A stretch of 64,000 nt of DNA from Bacteroidales bacterium (GTDB lineage: Bacteria; Bacteroidota; Bacteroidia; Bacteroidales; Marinilabiliaceae): NCBI GenBank assembly GCA_015061285.1, contig SUWW01000016.1, forward strand, positions 1 through 64,000, in the 5' to 3' direction. Both the position numbers and the translations under genes were made by a program. The notes under the pieces are model-generated. The model did no database searches. It was not told the DNA's origin and worked only from the letters and a program-made list of their open reading frames with translations. This document shows positions 18,937 to 26,962 of this stretch, piece after piece; positions within the stretch are counted from its first letter, which is position 1, and each line of letters begins with the position of its first letter.

Positions 18937-19257
18937 ATGAAGCTAATTAGTCCAATTCCTACCGAAAACCTAACTCAAAGACCAGTTAGCATTGGCACTT
19001 TTATAAAGTGTTTCGATGATTTTTTTCTCGAATGCGTAGGTTGTGATGTTACTCTCACATCGCGCCCCGATTGCCCTAATGTACTTAGCGAAGTGATAAT
19101 CAAAATCGATCGTCCGATGACTAATTTCGACTCAGCTGTAATAAGTGCCGAATTGAAGGTGAGCGATAAAGAGTTTCTATCACTATTTTTGTCGACAATT
19201 CAAAACTCAAATATCAAGGTGAAAGATTTGCCAGATGGTGTGGCAATTAATTTTTAG
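18937..19257 (+). CDS. Conserved-looking small protein of unknown function before engB
   Basis: 106 residues, soluble, with no signal peptide or membrane helix. It has a cluster of cysteines near residues 24-36 ([15 protein letters not shown]) but no clear metal motif. Acidic and hydrophobic residues alternate, suggesting a compact alpha/beta domain. I do not recognise a family. The gene is real by codon use, the ATG at 18937-18939 and tight placement: 24 bases after the phosphatase and 5 bases before engB. Co-transcription with the ribosome-assembly GTPase hints at a translation or regulatory role, but that is only context. Confidence 0.55.
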   Translation: MKLISPIPTENLTQRPVSIGTFIKCFDDFFLECVGCDVTLTSRPDCPNVLSEVIIKIDRPMTNFDSAVISAELKVSDKEFLSLFLSTIQNSNIKVKDLPDGVAINF

Positions 19258-19262
19258 AAATA

Positions 19263-19871
19263 ATGACTATTAAGATTTCAGAAGCCGTTTTTGTGAAGAG
19301 TAGCGCTGATGTGGTAGGTTGCCCTCAGTCGTCATTGCCCGAATATGCGTTTATTGGTCGATCTAATGTTGGAAAATCTTCACTTATAAATATGATTTGT
19401 GGGCGTTCTGATCTTGCCAAAGTCTCGTCTACGCCCGGAAAGACACAGCTTATAAACCATTTCTGTATCAACAAAGAATGGCATTTGGTAGATTTGCCTG
19501 GCTATGGATATGCTAAACTTCCTAAGCCAGATAAGGTTAAACTTCAAAAAATAATCGATGGCTATATTATTAAGCGTCAGCAACTTACTAATTTGTTTCT
19601 GCTTATCGATTGTCGCCACGAAGCGCAAAAAATTGACCTTGAATTTATTGAATTTCTTGGCACCAATGGCGTACCATTTACTATAGTATTTACAAAGGCC
19701 GATAAACTTTCAGAGAAGCAACTCACCACAAATATCGATAACTACAAGCAAACGCTGCTCGAATCTTGGGAGGAGTTGCCTCCAATGATTGTGACATCGT
19801 CGCTAAGAAAAACCGGACGTGACGAAATTCTCGATTATATCGAGTCGATAAATACATCATTAGCCAATTAA
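19263..19871 (+). CDS. engB: Ribosome biogenesis GTPase EngB (YihA/YsxC)
   Basis: A GTPase needed for late large-subunit assembly. 202 residues, the usual size for this single-domain family. G motifs: [14 protein letters not shown] (G1, about 29-42), [12 protein letters not shown] (G2/switch I, about 56-67), [10 protein letters not shown] (G3, about 76-85), FTKADKLS (G4, NKxD replaced by TKAD as is normal here, about 139-146) and VTSSLRKTG (G5). The ATG at 19263-19265 is right. It is preceded closely by the orphan 106-residue gene and followed by a separately started secreted hydrolase. Confidence 0.95.
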   Translation: MTIKISEAVFVKSSADVVGCPQSSLPEYAFIGRSNVGKSSLINMICGRSDLAKVSSTPGKTQLINHFCINKEWHLVDLPGYGYAKLPKPDKVKLQKIIDGYIIKRQQLTNLFLLIDCRHEAQKIDLEFIEFLGTNGVPFTIVFTKADKLSEKQLTTNIDNYKQTLLESWEELPPMIVTSSLRKTGRDEILDYIESINTSLAN

Positions 19872-19913
19872 CATCTAATTTTGGACGTTTTTCGTTTGAC
19901 AATAGACACTATA

Positions 19914-21437
19914 ATGAACAAATTACGTATGCTGACCACTGCTATGGTGTGCCTCTTCAGCATAACACAAATATTTACACAGACAATTAGCAAGAATGAG
20001 TCAAAACCTCAACGCGAAATGCGTGGTCTATGGGTTTCGGTCATTGGAAATATTGATTGGCCGACTGTAAAAGGGTTGTCGCCAAGTGCGCTGCAAGCTG
20101 AAGCCACCACAATTCTCGATCGTGCTGCTTCGATGGGCTTGAATACCATTTTCCTTCAAGTGCGACCTTCTTGCGATGTTATTTATCCTTCTAAGATTGA
20201 ACCATATTCTCAATATGTTGTTGGTGAGAATTTTGAGCGACTCGATTCACTGGCAAACTTCGATGCTCTCAAATTTTGGATTGAGCAAGCCCATCATCGT
20301 GGTATAGAGTTGCATGCTTGGATAAATCCGTTTCGCGTCACTCCTATGCTCGATTATCCATGCGACACATCGCATATTTCGCAGACTCATCCTGAGTGGG
20401 TCATTAAGTATGCTGGCAAACTCTATCTCGATCCTGGCATACCCGAAGCTCGCCGCCATGTCATCAGTGTCATCGATGAAATTGTAAACAATTATGATAT
20501 TGACGGTATACATTTCGACGATTATTTCTATCCATATCCGGTTGATAATGAGTTGTTTGGTGATACTGCAAGCTACCGCCTTTACAATCCCAACAATCTT
20601 GCAATCAACGATTGGCGACGAAGCAATGTTGATAGCGTAATCTTCAACGTTGATAGTTTGATAAAGAGTCAGAAATCGTGGCTCGCGTTTGGTATCAGTC
20701 CATTTGGCGTGTGGCGCAATTCGGAAGACGATCCGCGAGGCTCAGAAACCAAAGCTGGTGTTACCGACTATGATGTGCTTTGTGCCGATGTGTTGAAATG
20801 GATTTCCGAAGGGTGGATCGATTACGTCGTGCCGCAAATCTATTGGCATGCAGGTCACAAAACAGTTGATTTCGACACATTGCAGCGTTGGTGGTCGGCG
20901 CAGAGCACTGAACATACGCGTGTTTTTGTGGGGCATGCACTATTCAAAGTGAATAGTGGAGCTTCGGCGTGGAAAAATGTCAATGAGATGCCTATGCAAA
21001 TTGCAAAAGTGAGAGCCGACGATGGTATCGATGGTAGTGTCTTTTTCAGCTATCGCCAATTCAATCGCGATTTGTATGACCTTGAATCACAGATGAAAAG
21101 CGATATATATGCCCATCGCTCGCTTGTCCCTCTTGTTTTAGACTGCGACGATGATATAGATCTCGAAATTGACAAAATTGGTCACATTGGCACCAAAATT
21201 CGTTGGACTCTTGATGGCGATGACGAAAACCTTCGTTTCTATGTTGTCTATCGATACAAGAAATACGAACAATTCGATCCGTCGGACCCACGCTATATTT
21301 ACGCCATAACCGATAGAAACGAGATTATTGCCGAACGATTGAACGATGAAGAAGGTCGTTACGTATTTCGTGTTGCACCTATCGACAAGTGGCGTCGCGA
21401 ACATCGACTTTCGCGTCGTGTGACAATTCAATATTGA
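19914..21437 (+). CDS. GHL10/YngK-type family glycosyl hydrolase-like secreted protein
   Basis: A secreted protein of 507 residues with a signal peptide (MNKLRMLTTAMVCLFSITQIF start, from the ATG at 19914; the longer frame begins with a TTG and blurs the signal). The first domain begins REMRGLWVSVIGNIDWP and contains LDRAASMGLNTIFLQVRPS and WIEQAHHRGIELHAWINPFR. Together with YDIDGIHFDDYFYPYP, these are the TIM-barrel motifs of the DUF187/GHL10 family, related to GH13-like and peptidoglycan- or polysaccharide-acting enzymes. The Asp pair in GIHFDDYFYP is the likely catalytic region. A fibronectin-like C-terminal domain follows about residue 400. The substrate is unknown. It overlaps the stop of the convergent gene at 21428 by ten bases. 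Confidence 0.75.
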   Translation: MNKLRMLTTAMVCLFSITQIFTQTISKNESKPQREMRGLWVSVIGNIDWPTVKGLSPSALQAEATTILDRAASMGLNTIFLQVRPSCDVIYPSKIEPYSQYVVGENFERLDSLANFDALKFWIEQAHHRGIELHAWINPFRVTPMLDYPCDTSHISQTHPEWVIKYAGKLYLDPGIPEARRHVISVIDEIVNNYDIDGIHFDDYFYPYPVDNELFGDTASYRLYNPNNLAINDWRRSNVDSVIFNVDSLIKSQKSWLAFGISPFGVWRNSEDDPRGSETKAGVTDYDVLCADVLKWISEGWIDYVVPQIYWHAGHKTVDFDTLQRWWSAQSTEHTRVFVGHALFKVNSGASAWKNVNEMPMQIAKVRADDGIDGSVFFSYRQFNRDLYDLESQMKSDIYAHRSLVPLVLDCDDDIDLEIDKIGHIGTKIRWTLDGDDENLRFYVVYRYKKYEQFDPSDPRYIYAITDRNEIIAERLNDEEGRYVFRVAPIDKWRREHRLSRRVTIQY

Positions 21438-21835
21438 TATTGTGCGAGGAGTTTCTTTAGCTCGTCGATACGTTCAATGCGTGTTATAGAAAAATCATCG
21501 GAGCGTTCGTCTACGTACGTATATAGTGAGAGCGCTTTTGCTATTATGTCGTGTCGCACTTCGTAGTTGCCAACAAAAAGTTTTGCGTCGGCATACATAA
21601 TTTCCGCTAACATATTTACACGTTGCAAATAGTCATCGTCGAAAACAGTCAGCGATTCCAAAATTTCTTGTTCGGTAGACGATCTGAAGAATTGAGCATC
21701 GTGCCCCAATATGGTGTATAGCGCTTCGACATCACGTTGCCGCTCCGTTAATTGTCTGTTGTCGTTGTGCAAAAGTCTCTCCAATGCAGCGAAGAGCTCT
21801 TGAATCATTTTTAGAATGTAATCTCGTTTTAACAT
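21428..21835 (-). CDS. Small helical protein, DUF6483-like
   Basis: 135 residues, all-helical, no signal. It opens KRDYILKMIQELFAALERLL, resembling the RDYILRMIEQ-type start of DUF6483 proteins. A middle region of alternating charged helices suggests a helical-repeat cytoplasmic domain. It converges with the GHL10-type gene, overlapping by ten bases, and faces away from the DUF4369 gene. Function unknown. The family label is tentative. Confidence 0.45.
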   Translation of the reverse strand: MLKRDYILKMIQELFAALERLLHNDNRQLTERQRDVEALYTILGHDAQFFRSSTEQEILESLTVFDDDYLQRVNMLAEIMYADAKLFVGNYEVRHDIIAKALSLYTYVDERSDDFSITRIERIDELKKLLAQYQY

Positions 21836-21882
21836 TTATAAACTATTATGCTATAATATAGATTAAAAGTCTAATCTTTTGG

Positions 21883-21890
21883 TATCTTTG
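21883..21890 (+). promoter_or_regulatory. Promoter -7 box of the DUF4369 gene
   Basis: TATCTTTG, 34 bases before the inferred ATG at 21925. It is an exact TAnnTTTG match, but no clear -33 TTTG is seen. Confidence 0.5.
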
Positions 21891-21924
21891 CAATCAAGTT
21901 TTCTGAAAACACTTTTTGCACAGT

Positions 21925-22494
21925 ATGAAAGCAGTCAAACAACTACTTAAAATAGCGCTGGTACTAATCTTGTTTGTGTCGTGCGGCGAAGATAAAGAAT
22001 ATATCATAGATGGCGTGGTATATGGAGGGGTGAATTTTGAGGGACAGCAAGTAAAGTTGGCTCCAATGGTTGGTGCTACGTATGAGAATACCGATTCTAC
22101 CATCATACATAATGGCAAGTTTCGCTTCGAAGGTGTAGTTGAAACTGACGAGTTGTGTGTTATACATGTTCCACCAATGTTGCGTGTATTTATCGTGCGT
22201 GAACCCATTTTGATAAAAGAGCCAGGTCATATCCGCGTTATTTTAGGAGAAAAGAATATTGTTAAGGGTACGGCTCTCAACGATTCGTTGCAGGCATGGA
22301 ATGATTATAAAAGCAAAATAGATTCAACACTGAAGGTTATCCACCAACAGATGAAGCATGTAGATGCAGCTGGTCAGCTCGAATATCTCGACAAAGCCGA
22401 TAAACTTCGTCTCCAACTCGATGCTCATATTCGTGAGGTGAGTCTTCGCAACAACAATATGTTCGGCGATTACATAGACAAATTTGCAAAGTAA
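21925..22494 (+). CDS. DUF4369 lipoprotein
   Basis: 189 residues from the ATG at 21925 (the TTG at 21916 is not needed). The lipoprotein signal ends in LFVSCGED, with the lipid-accepting Cys at about residue 20. The beta-rich N-terminal domain has the DUF4369 flavour (YIIDGVVYGGVNFEGQQVKL, TDSTIIHNGKFRFEGVVE). It is followed by a helical tail (LNDSLQAWNDYKSKID and later helices). In Bacteroidetes this domain often precedes a thioredoxin domain, but here it ends before any CxxC, so this is a domain-only version. Its role is unknown. It stands alone, with tRNA-Pro downstream. Confidence 0.7.
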   Translation: MKAVKQLLKIALVLILFVSCGEDKEYIIDGVVYGGVNFEGQQVKLAPMVGATYENTDSTIIHNGKFRFEGVVETDELCVIHVPPMLRVFIVREPILIKEPGHIRVILGEKNIVKGTALNDSLQAWNDYKSKIDSTLKVIHQQMKHVDAAGQLEYLDKADKLRLQLDAHIREVSLRNNNMFGDYIDKFAK

Positions 22495-22633
22495 TAAGAA
22501 GTAAATATCTATGTTATGTAGATATGTATGAAGCATAGATAGCTTGTAATCGTTTGATATTTAGGATTGTTTTTAGCGTTTGAAGCTGCGTAATAAAATA
22601 CGCCTAAAACGGTCAAAGAAAAGGTAAAAACAG

Positions 22634-22641
22634 TATCTTTG
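22634..22641 (+). promoter_or_regulatory. Promoter -7 box of tRNA-Pro
   Basis: TATCTTTG, 24 bases before the tRNA 5' end. The position fits a short transcribed leader removed by RNase P. Confidence 0.55.
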
Positions 22642-22664
22642 CCGCGTCAAAAAATCGAGGTAAT

Positions 22665-22737
22665 CGGGATGTAGCGCAGTTGGTAGCGCACCACGTTCGG
22701 GACGTGGGGGTCGGGCGTTCGAGTCGCCTCATCCCGA
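22665..22737 (+). tRNA. tRNA-Pro (anticodon CGG)
   Basis: 73-nt cloverleaf. The seven-base acceptor CGGGATG pairs with CATCCCG. The D arm contains AGTTGGTA. The anticodon stem CCACG/CGTGG encloses the loop TTCGGGA with anticodon CGG. The T arm GGGCG/CGCCT encloses TTCGAGT. The discriminator base is A and CCA is not encoded. It reads the CCG proline codon. It is monocistronic, with a -7 box upstream and a terminator just downstream. Confidence 0.95.
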
Positions 22738-22750
22738 CAGAAAGATTTAG

Positions 22751-22777
22751 AAGCTCGTCATATCGACGGGCTTTTTT
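22751..22777 (+). terminator. Terminator after tRNA-Pro
   Basis: AAGCTCGTC pairs with GACGGGCTT (one G-U pair) around a five-base loop, followed by a run of T. It lies 14 bases after the tRNA. The rest of the 22495-22841 gap holds nothing else I can support. Confidence 0.85.
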
Positions 22778-22841
22778 CGTATGTATAAATAAAAAATAGT
22801 GGCGGTGAGATAGTGCCTCGTCGCCATTGAGTATTATAGTA

Positions 22842-24041
22842 TTATTGGAGCTTCAAACATCTAAACACAAGCGTGTCTTCGTTCATATCCTCGCGTTCTA
22901 AGTTGTTCTCCGAGAGCCAAAGGCCATCTTCGTTTACGAAGAAAATTTTAGGTGCATATTTGCCTGCTTTGAACATAGTCTCGCCTACGACTTGAAAGTC
23001 TTTATTGATGATTTGAATGGAGAAATCTTCACGGCATAGAGCATTTTCGAAATAGTATTGCACGTTTACTTTCTTCTTACTTTTGGCGTAACAGAATCGA
23101 TAGTACACTTCGCGATATTGGTCGTAAAGTATATTGCCGTATTCTTCTCTTGTCAGATAATCTTCTTGTCCTTGTTGCATGTCGTAACCCGACTTAAGCC
23201 CTTGGTTTTTTATTTCTCCTATAAGTTTACTTGTGGCAGAATAAGTGGTGAACTGTTTGAAATCTTGAGTTACGTATATATCACTAAGTGCAAAAAAAGA
23301 AAAAACGAACTGATTTCCATCGTATATTCTACTATAACCCTCGTTATGAGATTGGCGTCCATCGTTCTTGTCGAAAAGCTCTGGGAAGCTAAGTGGTAGA
23401 GCCTCCAAAACTCCAGTAGCAGTGTCCAAAGTGAGAGATAGTGGGCATTCGTCAAATTCAAAGTTTGTACCATTAGGAGAGCCATTCCAACGCGTAGGAG
23501 GTATACGTTGTGGACAAAATATTTTGCCATTAATTATTACTAATGGATGGTAAACTAATGATAAACAATCCATGCCAGAACAAACTCTATTTTCTGAGCA
23601 ATACGACATAAAATTATAGTTCTTTATCACATCTCCATTTCTGTTAATTCTGTAAACATATGGATTCATTGTAGTAATGAAAATATCGTCAAGATTTATT
23701 ACGCCATGCGAGCCAATATTTATTGGGTATTTGCCGTCTCTTTTTATTCGTATTATGTGAGATAGTTTGCAAGAATCTAAGCGATAAAAAGCAATATTAT
23801 TGGCATCTGCATTTGATATTGATAAGTATTCGACACCAGAAGGTTCTTTATAATAGTGAATATCATTACTATAAAGGTTTGTCTCGTCGCAAATTGCAAT
23901 TCGTTTTGTTTCGCTCGATTCGGTTAGCGTGAATGCATTTTTATCGTTCGTGTTAGTAGCGCACGAAGCCAATAAGATGGTTAGTAGGCTGAAGTATACA
24001 AGCGTAATTATTGCGTGACTGCAATAGATAAGATTTTTCAT
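22842..24041 (-). CDS. DUF4221-like lipoprotein (predicted beta-propeller)
   Basis: 399 residues. A lipoprotein signal ends LLASCATN, with the Cys at about 27. The mature part is beta-rich with repeated aromatic and Asn-rich blades (for example YVYRINRNGDVIKNYNF, and GLWLSENNLEREDMNED near the end), typical of the DUF4221/6-bladed propeller lipoproteins of Bacteroidetes. Function unknown. It is monocistronic, with the tRNA-Pro terminator downstream and 164 bases to the transketolase gene upstream. The start at 24039-24041 is an ATG. The family assignment rests on overall character, not on a diagnostic motif. Confidence 0.55.
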   Translation of the reverse strand: MKNLIYCSHAIITLVYFSLLTILLASCATNTNDKNAFTLTESSETKRIAICDETNLYSNDIHYYKEPSGVEYLSISNADANNIAFYRLDSCKLSHIIRIKRDGKYPINIGSHGVINLDDIFITTMNPYVYRINRNGDVIKNYNFMSYCSENRVCSGMDCLSLVYHPLVIINGKIFCPQRIPPTRWNGSPNGTNFEFDECPLSLTLDTATGVLEALPLSFPELFDKNDGRQSHNEGYSRIYDGNQFVFSFFALSDIYVTQDFKQFTTYSATSKLIGEIKNQGLKSGYDMQQGQEDYLTREEYGNILYDQYREVYYRFCYAKSKKKVNVQYYFENALCREDFSIQIINKDFQVVGETMFKAGKYAPKIFFVNEDGLWLSENNLEREDMNEDTLVFRCLKLQ

Positions 24042-24149
24042 AAATGCCTTATTGTTAGAGTAATCGTTAATTAGTTAATTGTGAAATTAACACTTGTTTT
24101 GTTTTTGCTCAAAAGTTGCAGGAAAAATATTGTATGTAAATACAAAAAG

Positions 24150-24183
24150 CAAAAGCCCCAAGAGTGCTCGACTCTCGGGGCTT
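24150..24183 (-). terminator. Terminator of tkt
   Basis: AAGCCCC pairs with GGGGCTT, and a second stem, AGAGT/ACTCT, lies inside. On the minus strand it runs into TTTTGCTTTTTG. It begins 23 bases after the tkt stop. Confidence 0.85.
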
Positions 24184-24205
24184 ATGTTGTTTATAAATAT
24201 GAAAC

Positions 24206-26221
24206 TTAGAAAAGTTTCTTTACTTGCTCGTAAACATTTTGAGCGGTGAAACCGAGTTTCTCGTCGAGCACTTTGTATGGTGCTGAGAAACCGAAGCTTT
24301 CCAAGCCCCAAACGCTGCCTTCCGACTCAGGAACTAAGCCTTGGAGGTTAACAGGAAGACCGGCTGTCAAACCAAACTTCTTAACGCCTGCAGGAAGTAT
24401 CGATTTCTGATATTCCTTGCTTTGGCTGCGGAAGAGACCTTCAGATGGTACGCTTACAATACGTACTTTCTTGCCATCTTTACGGATAAGTTCTGCACCT
24501 GCAACGAGAGTAGAAACCTCAGAACCCGAAGCTACGAGAATAACATCAGGATTCTCGTCAGAACCTGCTACTATGTATGCACCTTTGGCAGCCTCTGCGT
24601 AGTTGTTGCCTTCTGGAAGGTTCGTAATATTCTGACGTGAGAAGATGAGAGCTGTTGGAGTGTCGGTATTCTCCATAGCAAGTTTCCATGCTTCTGTTGT
24701 CTCTTTTGCATCGGCAGGACGGAGTACCAATGTTGAGTTTTTGCCGTGGTGGTTTTTGAGTTTTTCCATCAAACGGATTTGTGCCTCTTGCTCAACAGGT
24801 TCGTGGGTTGGACCATCTTCGCCTACGCGGAATGCGTCGTGTGTCCAGATGAACTTAACTGGCAATTCCATAAGAGCTGCCATACGTACAGCTGGCTTCA
24901 TATAATCTGAGAATACGAAGAATGTACCGCAAGCTGGGATAACACCACCGTGCAATGCCATACCTATACAGCAGCAAGCCATAGTAAGTTCGGCAACACC
25001 AGCCTGGAAGAATGCGCCACTGAAATCGCCAGCTTTGAGTGCCTTTGTCTTCTTCAAGAAACCATCGGTCTTATCTGAGTTAGAGAGGTCGGCCGAAGCA
25101 CAGATCATGTTAGGAACTTGCTCTGCCAAAACGCCTAAGCACGCAGCCGAAGCCGAACGTGTAGCGTCGTTGTCTTTCTGTACGCATTTGCTCCAATCGA
25201 TTTTAGGAGCTTTGCCACTGAACCATTCGTTTTGTGCTGCTGCTTTGTCAGGGTTAGCCTTTGCCCAAGCATCTTCTTCTGCATGGCGCGCAGCAGCTAT
25301 CTTAGAGAGTTCTTCAGCGCGTTTAGCGTAGAGCTCTTTTACTTCTGGGAATATTACGAATGGGTTCTCAGGGTCGCCACCGAGGTTCTTGATAGTATTT
25401 TTGTAAGCATCGCCGCCGAGAGGTGCACCATGAGTTTTGCAGTTGCGCTCGTATGAAGAACCATCTTCTTTCAAAGCGCCTTTACCCATAATACACTTAC
25501 CAATGATGAGAGCAGGTTTGCCTTTTACAGCTTTAGCCTTGTCGAGGGCTTTGCGAATTTGGTCGGCATCGTTACCGTTTATCTCTTGAACGTCCCAACC
25601 CAATGCACGATATTTAGCAGCTGTGTCTTCGGTCATAACCTCTTTAGTCTCGGTCGAGAGCTGAATGTCGTTCGAGTCGTAGAACATGATGAGGTTGTCG
25701 AGTCCGAGAGTAGCTGCGATACGAGCGCCACCTTGTGATATTTCTTCTTGTACGCCACCATCAGAGATGTAAGCGTAAATAGTTTCTTTCTCAAATGTTG
25801 GGTTGCCAGTGTGAGCTGCGAGGAATTTGGCTGCTATAGCTGCACCTACAGCAAATACATGACCTTGGCCAAGAGGACCAGAAGTATTCTCGATGCCACG
25901 AGCTATTTCGAACTCTGGGTGACCAGTGGTAGGCGAACCCCATTGACGCAATTGAGCACACTCTTCGAGAGTGAACTTACCTGCCAATGCAAGTTGCGCA
26001 TAGAGCATAGGAGCCATGTGACCAGGGTCGAGGAAGAAACGGTCGCGACCAACCCATGCAGGATTTTTAGGATCATATTGCAGATACTCAGAATAGAGTA
26101 CATTGATGAAGTCTGCACCACCCATAGCTCCACCAGGGTGACCACTCTTTGCTTTTTCTACCATTGACGCTGCCAATATTCTGATGTTATCGGCTGCCAA
26201 TTGTGTTGCATTTTTTGACAT
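24206..26221 (-). CDS. tkt: Transketolase
   Basis: Thiamine-diphosphate enzyme of the non-oxidative pentose phosphate pathway. 671 residues, full length. Motifs: HPGGAMGGADFINVLY (about 30-45), LDPGHMAPMLYAQL, GGVQEEISQGGARIAATLGLDNLIMFYDSNDI (the ThDP/Mg site; pieces about 152-183) and EDGPTHEPVEQEAQIRL (about 456-472). DYMKPAVRMAALMELPVKFIWTHDAF lies before it. The C-terminal domain ends GFTAQNVYEQVKKLF. It follows rpiB by 33 bases on the same strand, so the two pentose-phosphate genes form an operon, closed by the hairpin downstream. Confidence 0.97.
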   Translation of the reverse strand: MSKNATQLAADNIRILAASMVEKAKSGHPGGAMGGADFINVLYSEYLQYDPKNPAWVGRDRFFLDPGHMAPMLYAQLALAGKFTLEECAQLRQWGSPTTGHPEFEIARGIENTSGPLGQGHVFAVGAAIAAKFLAAHTGNPTFEKETIYAYISDGGVQEEISQGGARIAATLGLDNLIMFYDSNDIQLSTETKEVMTEDTAAKYRALGWDVQEINGNDADQIRKALDKAKAVKGKPALIIGKCIMGKGALKEDGSSYERNCKTHGAPLGGDAYKNTIKNLGGDPENPFVIFPEVKELYAKRAEELSKIAAARHAEEDAWAKANPDKAAAQNEWFSGKAPKIDWSKCVQKDNDATRSASAACLGVLAEQVPNMICASADLSNSDKTDGFLKKTKALKAGDFSGAFFQAGVAELTMACCCIGMALHGGVIPACGTFFVFSDYMKPAVRMAALMELPVKFIWTHDAFRVGEDGPTHEPVEQEAQIRLMEKLKNHHGKNSTLVLRPADAKETTEAWKLAMENTDTPTALIFSRQNITNLPEGNNYAEAAKGAYIVAGSDENPDVILVASGSEVSTLVAGAELIRKDGKKVRIVSVPSEGLFRSQSKEYQKSILPAGVKKFGLTAGLPVNLQGLVPESEGSVWGLESFGFSAPYKVLDEKLGFTAQNVYEQVKKLF

Positions 26222-26254
26222 TTTCTATCTATTTTATTTTTATGAAATTTCTAA

Positions 26255-26695
26255 TTAGAAGCGGTCAATCTTCTCTATTCTACGCTGATGACGACCACCT
26301 TCGAATGCTGTGTTGAGGAATATTTGCGCAAGTTTCCAGCAAGTCTCTTCTGGAAGAAAACGAGCAGGCATCACGCAAATGTTGGCATCGTTGTGCTGAC
26401 GTGCAAGTGCCGTTATCTCTTCTTGCCAGCAATATGCCGAACGAACGCCAGTGTGATGGTTCAGTGTCATATTTATGCCATTGCCGCTGCCACAGAAAGC
26501 GATGGCACGTTTCAATTCGCCACGCGAAATAGCTGAAGCTAAAGGATGTGCGTAGTCTGCATAGTCGCAACTATCTGCCGAATGTGTTCCAAAATCTTTT
26601 ACTTCGTAGCCAGCATCTGTTAAGCGTTTTTTTATGGCTTCTTTCATTTCAAATCCTGCATGGTCGCTTGCCATGCCGATTGTCTCTTTTTCCAT
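26255..26695 (-). CDS. rpiB: Ribose-5-phosphate isomerase B
   Basis: Interconverts ribose-5-P and ribulose-5-P. 146 residues from the ATG at 26693-26695. A longer frame upstream adds 52 unrelated residues and is rejected. Key motifs: GMASDHAGFEMKEAIKKRL at the start, VKDFGTHSADSCDYADYAHPLA, and then AFCGSGNGINMTLNHHTGVRSA. Here the active-site Cys lies in FCGSGNG and the following His pair is conserved. The end (TAFEGGRHQRRIEKIDRF) is typical. It is the first gene of an rpiB-tkt unit. Confidence 0.95.
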   Translation of the reverse strand: MEKETIGMASDHAGFEMKEAIKKRLTDAGYEVKDFGTHSADSCDYADYAHPLASAISRGELKRAIAFCGSGNGINMTLNHHTGVRSAYCWQEEITALARQHNDANICVMPARFLPEETCWKLAQIFLNTAFEGGRHQRRIEKIDRF

Positions 26696-26907
26696 TTCGT
26701 TTTGTATCGTTCTTCTATATTCAAAATCGAAACCGAAATTAATACATATTCTATTAATCGTGGTGGACGTTAGTCTATGTTTTGGTGTAAATGGAACGTG
26801 GCTTACTTCGTAATGTTCTGAATAATAAGAATGTATGTTCTTGTGCTGCAAAATACTTGTAACGTAGGAAAAACAAAAAGCGAGTACTTAATATCACTAA
26901 AAAAAGA

Positions 26908-26937
26908 AACCAGTGTAAGATTTCTCTTATACTGGTT
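26908..26937 (-). terminator. Terminator of the acyl-CoA dehydrogenase unit
   Basis: AACCAGTATAAGA pairs with TCTTACACTGGTT on the minus strand around a GAAA loop (one G-U pair) and is followed by TCTTTTTTT. It lies 25 bases after the stop at 26963. Confidence 0.9.
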
Positions 26938-26962
26938 CTTCAAGTTTATGATAAACGTAAGT

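Noticed and set aside
22665-22737. Integration site of a mobile element at tRNA-Pro
   Set aside because: No integrase, no repeated tRNA end and ordinary genes on both sides.
26696-26851. Extended N-terminus of rpiB
   Set aside because: The extra 52 residues precede the conserved RpiB start MEKETIGMASDHAG and have no homology-like features.
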